Below, piece by piece: positions 52,254 through 60,488 of a stretch of 64,000 nucleotides of DNA. Where the stretch lies: positions 434,001-498,000 of the forward strand of contig NZ_JAJOZB010000001.1 in NCBI RefSeq assembly GCF_023701745.1. The letters run 5' to 3'. Each line of letters starts with the position of its first letter. The stretch's first letter is position 1. This DNA is from Streptomyces sp. RKAG293. GTDB lineage: Bacteria; Actinomycetota; Actinomycetes; Streptomycetales; Streptomycetaceae. The position numbers were made by a program, and so were the translations under genes. The notes under the pieces are model-generated. The model was not told where the DNA came from. It saw nothing but the letters and a program-made list of their open reading frames with translations, and did not search any database.

Positions 52254-52436
52254 TCATTGCTGTGTGCATTGCGGTGCAGAACACGCGGATACGGCCCTTA
52301 CGGCCGCCCAGGGCGTCCCGTCCCTCTCGCCGACCGCGATCACTCGCGTATCCACGTGCTCCAGGTGCAGGTAGGTGTCATCGAGGTGGGCGCTGACCTG
52401 TGCGCCGACCCGTAAAGACTCGATCGGGTGAACCAT
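52254..52436 (-). CDS. Short hypothetical protein
   Basis: A 60-residue frame starting MVHPIESLRVGAQVSAHLDD and TYLHLEHVDTRVIAVGERDG. The regular hydrophobic/polar alternation looks like a small beta protein. No family recognised and the ribosome site is weak. Two inverted copies of a GTTC-N8-GAAC dyad lie directly upstream, which supports a regulated promoter here. A longer frame starting upstream is less likely. Confidence 0.45.
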   Translation of the reverse strand: MVHPIESLRVGAQVSAHLDDTYLHLEHVDTRVIAVGERDGTPWAAVRAVSACSAPQCTQQ

Positions 52437-52438
52437 GC

Positions 52439-52492
52439 GTTCACTATACCGAACCCATCGAGGCAGTAGACCCAGCGTTCGTTTTAGTGAAC
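52439..52492. promoter_or_regulatory. Pair of inverted GTTC-N8-GAAC sites
   Basis: GTTCACTATACCGAAC at 52439-52454 and, on the other strand, GTTCACTAAAACGAAC at 52477-52492 match at 14 of 16 positions. They start 38 bases apart and begin two bases upstream of the short minus-strand gene. The A/T-rich centres suggest an operator pair at its promoter. Confidence 0.6.
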
Positions 52493-52619
52493 GATCCAGC
52501 GGACTCTGCGCTGGCACCCCCAGCGCGCCAGGCTCCCGCGCACACGTTCCCGCAGATGACGGCGAGGACCAGCCCCGCCTGGCTACCCCCCACACAGTCG
52601 ACCGTTGCGCACGGCTCAA

Positions 52620-53011
52620 CCGCTCACCAGGGACCGGACCGGATCAGCTTGTAGGTGTTCAGGCCGGTGGCCAAGGCTCAGCCGCGGCCCAGGCCCAGGT
52701 GGCGTCGTCGACACCGAGCGCGGCGCGGAAGGCAGCTCGGCTCCCGGCGGACATCAGGGTGAAGGCGATGGTCAGGTCGCAGGCCGGATCGCCGATGCCG
52801 AGCCCGCCGAAGTCGATGACCGCGCCGAGGCGTCCGTCGCTGGTCAGCAGGTTGCCGGCGTGGGGAAACCGCCGTGGAACCAGACCGGAGGTCGATCCCA
52901 GGCGGGGGCGTCCAGCGCCGCGTCCCACAGCTCTGTCACATCCACCGCACACAGAGTGGGCGGTCCCTGAACCGCCGCAATCCGGTCCGACGTTGTCTCC
53001 GCAGTCCTCAT
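52620..53011 (-). pseudogene. Aminoglycoside phosphotransferase family remnant
   Basis: Minus-strand fragments in order are TELWDAALDAPAWDRPPVWF, then in another frame HAGNLLTSDGRLGAVIDFGG and LGIGDPACDLTIAFTLMSAG. The brenner-type motif HGDxxxxN is reduced to HGGFPHAGN with a one-base deletion near 52867, and the metal-binding IDFGGLGIGDPACDL is intact. Near 52665 another shift plus a TGA replaces the usual RGRGWAL, and ALATGLNTYKLI follows. The N-lobe is missing. Clearly a decayed gene. Confidence 0.75.
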
Positions 53012-53028
53012 CGCAAGGGGAGGCAGGG

Positions 53029-53772
53029 TCAGTTCGGCCCGGCAGTGCCGCCCGACGTTGTTCCGGCCTGTGTGTGGAGGACCTCGCGGGCCTGCTCGGC
53101 GGCGCGGGTGATGCTTTCGCTGACGAAGTCGAGGAAGCGGGCGATGTTCTCCAGGCGGGCCGCAGCCGGAGTGTCGGAGCCGAGGATGCCCACGCCCTGC
53201 CGCGCGGTCTCGATGATCTGGGCGTTGGACCGGGCGCTGGCCACCATCGCCTGGTACCAGACGTCATCGTCGACGACGTAACGCTCACGACGGCGTTCGT
53301 CGCGTTCGCGGCGGATGAGGCCTTGACCGTCGAGGAACGTGATCGCTTTGGAGATGGATGCCGCGCTGACCTGCAGGCGCTCGACGAGTTCGGATGCGGT
53401 GAGGCTGCCCGCGTCAGTGGTGTAGAGGCAGACCAGCACCCGGGCCATCATCTTGGGCGTGCCCGCCTGCATCAGGACGGTGGTGAACACCTCCTCGTAC
53501 GCGCGCACCGCCTCGGCGTCCCGCCCATGGGGTTGCGGAGGCGCCTCCGACCCCCGGGGCGTGGCCGGGCTGCGCCGGTGGGTGCGGTGTTCGGTGGCGC
53601 GGTGGGCAAGGTCGGCGCGGTAGGCGGTGGGGCCGCCGTTACGCGTCACCTCGCGCGTGATCGTGGAGGTCGGACGGTCGAGGCGTCTGGCGATCTCCGC
53701 GTAGGCGAGGTCGTCGGCCAGACCCAGCGCGATCTGCTGGCGTTCCTGCTGAGTGAGCCTGCCTCCCGGCAT
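53029..53772 (-). CDS. Two-HTH regulator (IS30-like HTH plus MarR/GbsR-like domain)
   Basis: A 247-residue protein, ATG 53772 behind AAGGAG. The N-terminus GRLTQQERQQIALGLADDLA and AEIARRLDRPTSTITREV is an HTH_38/IS30-transposase-type HTH. After a basic linker, residues 85-175 form a MarR/GbsR winged helix (SLTASELVERLQVSAASISK, AITFLDGQGLIRRERDERRR). The C-terminal helices may dimerise. It is divergent from a DUF4097 gene, with repeated GCAACG motifs between them as likely sites for one of the two HTHs. Confidence 0.85.
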   Translation of the reverse strand: MPGGRLTQQERQQIALGLADDLAYAEIARRLDRPTSTITREVTRNGGPTAYRADLAHRATEHRTHRRSPATPRGSEAPPQPHGRDAEAVRAYEEVFTTVLMQAGTPKMMARVLVCLYTTDAGSLTASELVERLQVSAASISKAITFLDGQGLIRRERDERRRERYVVDDDVWYQAMVASARSNAQIIETARQGVGILGSDTPAAARLENIARFLDFVSESITRAAEQAREVLHTQAGTTSGGTAGPN

Positions 53773-53826
53773 CGCGGTCTCCTTAGGGCTCCGTGGTGCC
53801 TCAAGTGTAGCGTTCACTCTCAACTC

Positions 53827-53951
53827 ATTGCAACGCCAGAGCGTCGATCGTTGCATTCAATTCCGGAGCCATTGCAACGATTTACCGGCCCCTACCTGGG
53901 CTTATTCTATTGATGCGCAACGCCTATGTTGTCAGATTACTGAACGCAACG
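53827..53951. promoter_or_regulatory. Cluster of five GCAACG motifs
   Basis: ATTGCAACG at 53827-53835 and 53871-53879, ATGCAACG on the minus strand at 53849-53856, TGCGCAACG at 53914-53922 and ACGCAACG at 53944-53951. They span the gap between the two-HTH regulator and the DUF4097 gene. The spacing of the first three is 22 bases, two helical turns. Confidence 0.6.
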
Positions 53952-53994
53952 TAGCGTTTCCCTCATCGGAAACAACGAGTTGCAGGAGAACATC

Positions 53995-54663
53995 ATGCAG
54001 AAGTTCGACACCCCGACCCCGATCTCCGCCGTCCTGAACATCCCCGCGGGACGCGTCCGGTTCATCGCTGCCGACCGCGCCGACACCACCGTCGAGATCC
54101 TGCCGGCGGACCCCACGAAGAGCCGCGACGTGAAGGCGGCGGAACAGACCACGGTCGCATACGACCACGACGTCCTGCGGATCGAGGCCTCACCGGCGAA
54201 GAACCGGGTCCTCGGCAACAGCGGATCCATCGAGGTGACCGTCCAACTGCCCGCCGGCTCTCACATCGAGGCCAAGACCGCCAGCTCCGAGCTCCGCGGT
54301 GTCGGACGCCTCGGCGACGTCGCCTTCGACGGCGCGTACCGCCAGATCAAGCTCGACGAGGCCGCAAGCGTCCGCCTCACCGCGATCGACGGCGACGTCG
54401 AGATCGGCCGGCTGGGCGGCCCCGCGCAGATCAGCACCGCAAGGGGCGACATCCGCATCACCGAAGCCGCCCGTGGCACCGTCACGCTGCACACCCAGGC
54501 CGGCGAGATCTCGGTCGGCGCCGCCCGCGGAGTCTCCGCCAGCCTCGACGCCGGCACCACCTACGGCCGCATCCACAACACACTCAAGAACACCGAGGGC
54601 ACCGCCGACCTGGCCATCCACGCCACCAGCGCCCACGGCAACATCACCGCCCACAGCCTCTGA
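53995..54663 (+). CDS. DUF4097 family beta-strand repeat protein
   Basis: A 222-residue protein, ATG 53995 behind CAGGAG. It consists of repeated short beta-strands (GRVRFIAADRADTTVEILPA, GSHIEAKTASSELRGVGRLG, AAGTV-like RGTVTLHTQAGEISVGAARG), the pattern of DUF4097 right-handed beta-helix proteins. No signal peptide is visible, so it is probably cytoplasmic. Function unknown. It is controlled from the same gap as the divergent two-HTH regulator. Confidence 0.85.
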   Translation: MQKFDTPTPISAVLNIPAGRVRFIAADRADTTVEILPADPTKSRDVKAAEQTTVAYDHDVLRIEASPAKNRVLGNSGSIEVTVQLPAGSHIEAKTASSELRGVGRLGDVAFDGAYRQIKLDEAASVRLTAIDGDVEIGRLGGPAQISTARGDIRITEAARGTVTLHTQAGEISVGAARGVSASLDAGTTYGRIHNTLKNTEGTADLAIHATSAHGNITAHSL

Positions 54664-54680
54664 CTCCTACGCGACCGACC

Positions 54681-54712
54681 AGGCCACCGCAGCGAACAGG
54701 CTGCGGTGGCCT
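54681..54712. terminator. Bidirectional hairpin terminator
   Basis: Perfect 12-base arms AGGCCACCGCAG (54681-54692) and CTGCGGTGGCCT (54701-54712) with an 8-base loop, between the convergent DUF4097 and terD genes. Confidence 0.75.
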
Positions 54713-54781
54713 ACATCCGCCAGGCGGTACGCAACAGCATCGCTTCCGTGGGCCCCGCTCCCGCTCCCGCCCGAACTTCTC

Positions 54782-55366
54782 CTACTTGCTCATCGCGAAG
54801 CGCATCAGGGCCATCTCGTCGCCCTGCTTGATCTTCCCGGTCTCGTTTATCACCTGGAGCTTCCAGCCCGCGCCGTTGCGGATCGCCTTGGCCACGGCGC
54901 ACCCGTTGTCGTTGCTGAGCAGGCTCGGCCAGATGTCGGCGACCTGCTGGGTGCTGCCGCCCGTCGCGTCGTACACCTTGAAGCTGATGTTCCGCGCCTT
55001 CTGGAAGGCGCTGTGCTTCTTGTACGCGGCGGCGACGAACACGATGGAGGTGATGTTGGTCGGCACCCGGGCGAAGTCGACGGTCACCGTCTCATCGTCG
55101 CCCTCCCCACGGCCGGTCTGGTTGTCCCCGCTGTGCACCAACGATCCGTTGCCCAGCGGATCCAGGGAGTCCAGCCCGGCCAGCCGCACCGGCTCCGTCC
55201 CCTGCATGGCGATGGCGATCAGATCGAGGTCGGTGCCGGTCTTCTGCCGGAGCTTCCCCATCAGTCCACCGCTGCTTCCGACGGTCGGGTCCCAGGACAC
55301 CCCGATGGACAGGTGGGTCACCCCGTCCAGATCCGCCGGGCCGTCTTCCTTCGTGAGCGTGATCAT
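54782..55366 (-). CDS. terD: TerD family protein
   Basis: A 194-residue Ca-binding protein of the tellurite-resistance/stress family, ATG 55366 behind AGAGGAT. Conserved segments are MITLTKEDGPADLDGVTHLS, IGVSWDPT, DLDLIAIAM, SLVHSGDNQTGRGEGDDETV and the C-terminal WKLQVINETGKIKQGDEMAL. The acidic GDNQTGRGEGDDE loop is the calcium site. Actinomycetes carry many copies, mostly with unknown targets in stress and development. Confidence 0.93.
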   Translation of the reverse strand: MITLTKEDGPADLDGVTHLSIGVSWDPTVGSSGGLMGKLRQKTGTDLDLIAIAMQGTEPVRLAGLDSLDPLGNGSLVHSGDNQTGRGEGDDETVTVDFARVPTNITSIVFVAAAYKKHSAFQKARNISFKVYDATGGSTQQVADIWPSLLSNDNGCAVAKAIRNGAGWKLQVINETGKIKQGDEMALMRFAMSK

Positions 55367-55737
55367 GCGTGATCCTCTTGATGATGAGACTGCGTACCAG
55401 CAGTGTGCCTGGTGCCATCGCCGACCGGCCCACCAGGTCCAGGAAAGCAGCGCTCGCCGCGCCGTTTCAAGACCTCTGAGGTGCGTCGTCACCGACCGGC
55501 CCGCGGTCCCTTCGAGGGCGAGCACGGGTCGGCGGTTACGTACGGTGGCGTGTTGTGACGCATCAATGACCGCGGTGACATCCGCGAAGGCGCCCGGAGC
55601 CGAGCTGGTGCCGGGCCGCGCCGTGACCGGCCGCGGGCCCCGGCCATAATTCGCTTGACCCGGCCACGCGTCAACGCTGCACTGTGGCGGGGCACCATGA
55701 GTCGTGGTGCCGGTAGCTCGAGGAGACAGCGGCAGCA
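55367..55737. other. Intergenic region between divergent terD and Eis-like genes
   Basis: A 371-base gap. The minus strand has an open stretch reading FADVTAVIDASQHATVRNRR and PVLALEG that looks protein-like but matches nothing I know. No full gene or operator is evident. It must contain two promoters. Confidence 0.4.
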
Positions 55738-57042
55738 ATGGAGATCCGTCCCACGACCGACCAGGACCTCGACGTCTTCGTCGACACCCTCCATGCCGCG
55801 TTCGGGCGCTTCCCGGAAACCCCCACCGAGGGCGGCGGGGTCTGGTGGTCGGCGCTGGAAATGGACCGCAACCTGCTCGCCATGACGGCGGACGGGCGGC
55901 CCGTCGGCACTGCCGGTGCGTATTCCTTCGAGCTCACCCTGCCCGGTGAAATCCTCGCCCCGGCCGCCGGAGTGACCGCAGTCGGCGTCCTGCCCTCGCA
56001 CCGACGGCAGGGTGTGCTCAGCGCGATGATGCGGCATCAGCTCACCGAGCTGCGGGCCCGAGGGGAGTTCCTCTCCGTACTGCTGGCCTCGCAGGCCCTG
56101 ATCTACCGCAGGTTCGGCTACGGGCCGGCGACCTACACGCAGCGGCTGACGGTGCCGCGCCACCGAGCGGCCCTCGCCCTCCCCCGGGCGCGCGCATCGG
56201 CCGACGTCTCAACCACCGTCACAACCACCGGCCCGGACACCGGCACCGGCACGGGATCGGCCGACGTCCCAACCACCGGCACCGGCCAGGACTCCGGCAC
56301 CGGCTCGATCGAGCTGCTCCGGCGTGCCGAGTGCGGCGAGATCCTCGAAGAGGTCTACGACCGGTACCGACGCGCACAGCCCGGCGCGCTGTCCCGGCCG
56401 CATCGCTGGTGGGCCCTGGGCGCGGGGCAGCCCCCGATCTCTCCGGCGCCGCGCTATGTCGCCGTCCACCGGGACGCCGACGGCACTCCGGACGGGTACG
56501 CCAGCTACTCGCTCGACAAACCCGGCACCTTGACGGTCGACGAGACCATCGCCACCGCCGACGCCGTCTCCACGGCGCTGGCCCGGTTCGTCCTCGAACA
56601 CGACCTGGTGACCCAGGTCGTGTTCAAGCACTTCCCGCCCGGCCACCCGCTGCGCTGGCAGCTCGCGGACTTCCGCGCCGGCGAGGTGAGCGGCGACACC
56701 GACTGGCTCTGGGTGCGGCTGCTGGACATCCCGCGTGCGCTGACCGCGCGCGGCTGGTTCATGGACGGTGAGCTCGTCCTCGACGTCGACGACCCGTTCC
56801 TCGGCGAGCACGGCCGCTACCTGCTGACCGTCCGGGACGGCAAGGCCGACTGCGTCCCGACGGACCGGGAGCCCGACCTGTCCCTGGACGTGAGCGACCT
56901 GGGCTCGGTCTACCTCGGCGGCACCGCCCCGAGCACGCTCGTGCGGGCCGGACACATCCGCGCCCACCGCCCGGGCGCGGCCGCCCTCGCCGACGCCCTC
57001 TTCCGCGCCGAACGCTCCCCGCACTGCCTGCACTGGTTCTGA
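55738..57042 (+). CDS. GNAT acetyltransferase of the Eis family
   Basis: A 434-residue acetyltransferase. The N-terminal GNAT domain has the acetyl-CoA loop GVLPSHRRQGVLSAMMRHQL and the catalytic Tyr segment IYRRFGYGPAT. A second GNAT-like domain and an SCP2-like C-terminal domain (DLSLDVSDLGSVYLGGTAPS) follow, and the last residue is Phe in CLHWF, as in Eis where the terminal carboxylate is catalytic. Residues 150-190 hold an unusual Thr/Gly repeat (TTVTTTGPDTGTGTG). Eis acetylates aminoglycosides and other amines, so a resistance role is possible. Confidence 0.88.
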   Translation: MEIRPTTDQDLDVFVDTLHAAFGRFPETPTEGGGVWWSALEMDRNLLAMTADGRPVGTAGAYSFELTLPGEILAPAAGVTAVGVLPSHRRQGVLSAMMRHQLTELRARGEFLSVLLASQALIYRRFGYGPATYTQRLTVPRHRAALALPRARASADVSTTVTTTGPDTGTGTGSADVPTTGTGQDSGTGSIELLRRAECGEILEEVYDRYRRAQPGALSRPHRWWALGAGQPPISPAPRYVAVHRDADGTPDGYASYSLDKPGTLTVDETIATADAVSTALARFVLEHDLVTQVVFKHFPPGHPLRWQLADFRAGEVSGDTDWLWVRLLDIPRALTARGWFMDGELVLDVDDPFLGEHGRYLLTVRDGKADCVPTDREPDLSLDVSDLGSVYLGGTAPSTLVRAGHIRAHRPGAAALADALFRAERSPHCLHWF

Positions 57043-57145
57043 CCCCGCGCTCGCCGACCCCGCACAGGACGCGATCGCGTGGCGCGTCGCTCTTCAGCAT
57101 GCGGCCGACGATCGACTCCCGGGTTCTCTCCGTACACTGACGGGC

Positions 57146-57529
57146 ATGGCATGCCGCATCAGTGAACTGGTCATCGACTGCGCCGATCCCGAGCGGCTCG
57201 CGGCGTTCTGGAGCGGGGTCCTCGGCTACGTCGAACTCGGCCGGGAGGACGACGGAAGCATCGAGATCGGCCCGCCCGACGCCGGTTTCGGCGGCCCGCA
57301 GCCCACCCTCGTCCTCAGCCCCAGCAGCGACCCTCGGTCCGGGAAGCTCCCGCTGCACATCGACGTCAACGCCACCGACCGCGACCAGGACGCCGAGCTG
57401 GAACGGCTGCTCGCCCTCGGCGCCAGGCCCGCCGACGTCGGCCAGTCCGGCACCGAGAGCTGGCACTGCCTGGCCGACCCGGAAGGCAACGAATTCTGCC
57501 TCCTGCGCACCCGGCTCCAGCCCCTCTGA
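57146..57529 (+). CDS. VOC family protein (glyoxalase/bleomycin-resistance fold)
   Basis: A 127-residue protein with two beta-alpha-beta-beta-beta modules: CRISELVIDCADPERLAAFW, SGVLGYVELG, KLPLHIDVNATDRDQDAELE and WHCLADPEGNEFCLL. The first His/Glu metal ligands of glyoxalase I are not all present, so a binding rather than catalytic role is possible. It lies 103 bases after the Eis-like gene and may be co-transcribed. Confidence 0.85.
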   Translation: MACRISELVIDCADPERLAAFWSGVLGYVELGREDDGSIEIGPPDAGFGGPQPTLVLSPSSDPRSGKLPLHIDVNATDRDQDAELERLLALGARPADVGQSGTESWHCLADPEGNEFCLLRTRLQPL

Positions 57530-57643
57530 CCACCTGAGTCCTCGCGTGCCCCGAGCCCGATGAACAGGGGTGGCAGGCTGCCACAGTCACCCCACGCGCA
57601 ACCGGCGACCCTGCAAAGGCGTCGCACAGCACATGGAACGTGA

Positions 57644-57796
57644 ATGGCAATGGCCCGATACGACCCGGAAGACCCCCGCCGGTTTGCGATCACGGGGTGG
57701 GACGTAGCGACCGTCGACCTGCTGTTCACCATGTCGGGGTCCGTGTTCACAGCGGGCACGTCGGTGGTGTTGCTCGTCCGCGTGCTCACTCTCTGA
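57644..57796 (+). CDS. Possible 50-residue membrane-associated protein
   Basis: ATG 57644 opens MAMARYDPEDPRRFAITGWD and continues with the hydrophobic VATVDLLFTMSGSVFTAGTS and VVLLVRVLTL to a TGA at 57794-57796. Third positions are mostly G or C, as in real genes here. A single helix could insert in the membrane. The ribosome site is weak and the end overlaps the convergent HEAT-like gene by 11 bases. Confidence 0.35.
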   Translation: MAMARYDPEDPRRFAITGWDVATVDLLFTMSGSVFTAGTSVVLLVRVLTL

Positions 57797-58142
57797 CGGC
57801 GGCCGACTCGATCGTGCTGTTGGCGCGGGCTTTCCAGAGCAAGGTCCGGGCCTCGCGGGTGTCGAGCTCGGTCAGGCCGACGGCCGCCCGGATTCGCAGG
57901 GCCTCGTCGGGGCTGTTGAGTTGGGCGCCGAGAGTCGGCAGAGCGGCGGGAGATCGGGCGGCCCCGATGAGTTCGAGCAGCCAGCGGCGCAAACCCTGAT
58001 CGTCCTGCTCCTGTGCGAACTGCTCGAGAAGCTCGTCGAGATGCTCTGCGGCATGCGGGAGGAGTTGGTGGAACCCGTCCTCGCGGCGTTGCGGATCGCG
58101 AGTTCGCATCAACCGCATCGCCTCACGGAACCTCTGCGTCAC
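57786..58142 (-). CDS. Small HEAT-repeat-like protein
   Basis: A 118-residue helical protein from GTG 58142. The sequence TQRFREAMRLMRTRDPQRRE, HLDELLEQFAQEQDDQGLRR and LPTLGAQLNSPDEALRIRAA shows the paired amphipathic helices of HEAT or Armadillo repeats. It is probably a protein-binding or immunity-like module. No partner gene is evident next to it. Confidence 0.7.
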   Translation of the reverse strand: MTQRFREAMRLMRTRDPQRREDGFHQLLPHAAEHLDELLEQFAQEQDDQGLRRWLLELIGAARSPAALPTLGAQLNSPDEALRIRAAVGLTELDTREARTLLWKARANSTIESAAVRE

Positions 58143-58353
58143 GCCCGTCAGGCTACGACCACGACCGGGGCCGTGACCCCGAAATGCGCACGTCGATCGG
58201 AACGACGCGCCCAAGCCCACGCACTGCGCCACCGCGGGCGCTGCGAACGATCGCCACATCCCTGACCCCCAGTGCGGGCCCGATGGGTGATGTTCGTGCG
58301 GGTCGGCGGGCTGCTGGGCCGGTGCGCGGGAACGCCCGGCCGATACTGCGGCC

Positions 58354-59577
58354 ATGAGACCCGCCCGCCCGATCACCCTGCTGCGCCTCGCCGCGGCCAC
58401 CGCCCTCCTCGCCCTCTGCGCCCCGATCACGACCGCCAGCGGTGCGGCGGGCGACGGCGGCCACCACCGACCCTGCGTCAGTTCTCCGCGGCCCGACCGC
58501 GGCCCGGCACGGGACATCCTGCGGATCGCCGAGCAGGCCAAGGCAGAGATGGACCTCAAGTCCGTGATCCTGCGGGTCACGGTCGACGGTCGCGAGGTCA
58601 TCACCACCGCGCTCGGCGAGTCGATGACCGGCGTCCCGGCCGAGCCGGCCATGCACTTCCGGAACGGCAACGTCGCGATCAGCTACATGGGCACGGCGCT
58701 CCTGCGGCTGGTCGACGAGGGCAAGGTCGGCCTCGACGATCCCGTCGCGCGCTGGCTGCCCGGCCTTCCGCACGGCGACCGGATCACCCTGCGCATGCTC
58801 GGCGCCTCCACGTCCGGCCTCATCGACTACGTCACCTCCCCCGGATTCTCCGACACCGTCTACGCGGACCCGTTCCGCCAGTGGACGGCCAAGGAACTGG
58901 TGGCCATCTCGACGAGCAAGCCCCTGTGGTACGAGCCGGGTACCAACTGGAGCTACTCGCACGCCAACTTCGTCCTCCTCGGCGCCGCCCTGGAGAAGAT
59001 CACCGGGAAGCCGCTCGACGTCCTGCTCCAGCAGCAGGTCATGGGCCCGCTCGGCCTGAGCGAGACCCGCAACAGCTTCACGCCCGACATTCCGACACCC
59101 GTCCTGCACGCCTTCACCGCCGAACGCGGGACGTACGAGGAGTCCAGCTTCTGGAACCCCTCATGGAGCACCGCCCCCGGCGCGGTACAGACCACCGACA
59201 TCTGCGACCTGGCCCGCTCGGCCGTGGGCATCGGCTCGGGCGAGTTGCTCTCCCCGTCCGCGTACCAGGAACTGCTGAACCCGGGAACGGTGGGCCTGGG
59301 GCACCCGACCAAGACCTGCCCGGCGACGATCTGTATCGCGAACACCGAAGCCACCCACTACGGCATGGGTCTGCTCGTCCTGAACGACTGGATCTCCCAG
59401 CACCCGTTGTTCTTCGGCTACACCGCCGCCCAGGCCTATCTCCCGAGCGAGCACCTGGCCATCGCGGTCTCGACCACCAAGGGCCCCCACACCCCTGACG
59501 GCCACACGGCCCAGACGATCACCCAGCGCATCGCCGCCGCCCTCGTCCCGGGCCACCCGATCCCCGACTTCGGCTGA
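58354..59577 (+). CDS. Serine-hydrolase (class C beta-lactamase-like) homologue lacking the SxxK motif
   Basis: A 407-residue exported protein with a signal peptide ([20 protein letters not shown]). The fold is that of AmpC/DD-peptidase-like serine hydrolases: [60 protein letters not shown] and [19 protein letters not shown]. Where the catalytic G-S-x-x-K should be, it reads [12 protein letters not shown], so the Ser is Asn and the Lys is Ile. The YxN site reads YSHAN. It therefore looks like a pseudoenzyme that may bind rather than cleave peptides or lactams. Confidence 0.85.
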   Translation: MRPARPITLLRLAAATALLALCAPITTASGAAGDGGHHRPCVSSPRPDRGPARDILRIAEQAKAEMDLKSVILRVTVDGREVITTALGESMTGVPAEPAMHFRNGNVAISYMGTALLRLVDEGKVGLDDPVARWLPGLPHGDRITLRMLGASTSGLIDYVTSPGFSDTVYADPFRQWTAKELVAISTSKPLWYEPGTNWSYSHANFVLLGAALEKITGKPLDVLLQQQVMGPLGLSETRNSFTPDIPTPVLHAFTAERGTYEESSFWNPSWSTAPGAVQTTDICDLARSAVGIGSGELLSPSAYQELLNPGTVGLGHPTKTCPATICIANTEATHYGMGLLVLNDWISQHPLFFGYTAAQAYLPSEHLAIAVSTTKGPHTPDGHTAQTITQRIAAALVPGHPIPDFG

Positions 59578-59708
59578 GCCGTCCCCGAACGGAGACCGGT
59601 GCCGGGGCTCCCGAGGCCGATGCGGCACAGCAACACACGGATCCTGACAAGCGTGCGCGTCCGGTGGGACCTGGACGAGGACGACGACCGCTGATCCGGG
59701 TTCCCGAT

Positions 59709-59753
59709 GCGAGTGAGCCTCCCAACCCTGCCAGGGGCGGGAGGCTCACTCGC
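59709..59753. terminator. Long hairpin upstream of the nitrobindin-like gene
   Basis: Arms GCGAGTGAGCCTCCC (59709-59723) and GGGAGGCTCACTCGC (59739-59753) are perfectly complementary; the 15-base loop can form an inner CCCTG/CAGGG stem. It is 131 bases after the serine-hydrolase-like stop and most likely its terminator. Confidence 0.7.
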
Positions 59754-59783
59754 GCACGCCATGATCCGAAAGACATACGCTGG

Positions 59784-59806
59784 GCCGGTGCCGGCCCGGC
59801 ACCGGC
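59784..59806. promoter_or_regulatory. GC-rich palindrome before the nitrobindin-like gene
   Basis: GCCGGTGCCGG and its complement flank a single C, giving a 23-base perfect palindrome 25 bases before the ATG at 59832. It could be an operator or a leader hairpin near the ribosome site. Confidence 0.45.
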
Positions 59807-59831
59807 CTCGACCCACCCAGGAGGGCACACC

Positions 59832-60380
59832 ATGCTCGATCCCGCCCGGCAGTACCCGTTTCCCGACGCCCTCGGACCGGACGAAGCGCCCGCACCACAC
59901 GCACTGCTCGCCCCGGTGAGCGGGTTGCTGGGGACCTGGGCCGGCCGGGGCCGCGGCGGGTATCCGACGATCGGTGGGGAGTTCGAGTACGCACAGGAGG
60001 TCACCTTCAGCCATGACGGGCGGCCCTTCCTCCACTACGAGGCGCGCGCCTGGCTGCTCGACGCGGACGGCGCCCCGCTGCGGCCGTCGGCCCGGGAGTG
60101 CGGCTGGTGGCGCATCCAGCCCGAGGGGCGCGTCGAGGCTCTGATCACCCAGCCCACCGGCATCGCGGAGATCTCCGTCGGGAGCGCCGCAGAAGGCGTG
60201 ATCGACCTCGCCACCGATCAGGTGGCCCTCGCCCCCACCGCCAAGAAGGTCACCGCCACCCGCCGTCGCTACACCCTGGCCGACGAGGACACCCTCGACT
60301 TCGTCCACGACCTGGCGGCCGTCGGCCAACCGCTCCAGCACCACCTCGCGGCCCGGCTCCGCCGCGAGCGCGCCGAGTAG
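59832..60380 (+). CDS. Nitrobindin-like heme-binding protein (FABP/DUF1794 type)
   Basis: A 182-residue ten-stranded beta-barrel protein, ATG behind AGGAGGG. Family marks are [40 protein letters not shown] and the C-terminal [15 protein letters not shown], whose histidine is the expected proximal heme ligand. Nitrobindins bind ferric heme and handle NO or peroxynitrite. The gene is monocistronic between hairpins. Confidence 0.87.
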   Translation: MLDPARQYPFPDALGPDEAPAPHALLAPVSGLLGTWAGRGRGGYPTIGGEFEYAQEVTFSHDGRPFLHYEARAWLLDADGAPLRPSARECGWWRIQPEGRVEALITQPTGIAEISVGSAAEGVIDLATDQVALAPTAKKVTATRRRYTLADEDTLDFVHDLAAVGQPLQHHLAARLRRERAE

Positions 60381-60417
60381 CTGGTGTCCGACCGCGTCAG
60401 CGTCTCGTCCCCGCCCC

Positions 60418-60458
60418 GGGGCGGCGTACCCCGACAGCGCGTCTGCGTACGCCGCCCC
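60418..60458. terminator. Bidirectional hairpin terminator
   Basis: Arms GGGGCGGCGTAC (60418-60429) and GTACGCCGCCCC (60447-60458) pair perfectly with a 17-base loop, between the convergent nitrobindin-like and NIPSNAP genes. Confidence 0.7.
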
Positions 60459-60488
60459 GCCGACCGGGGTACCCGGCGCCGGCGGACC

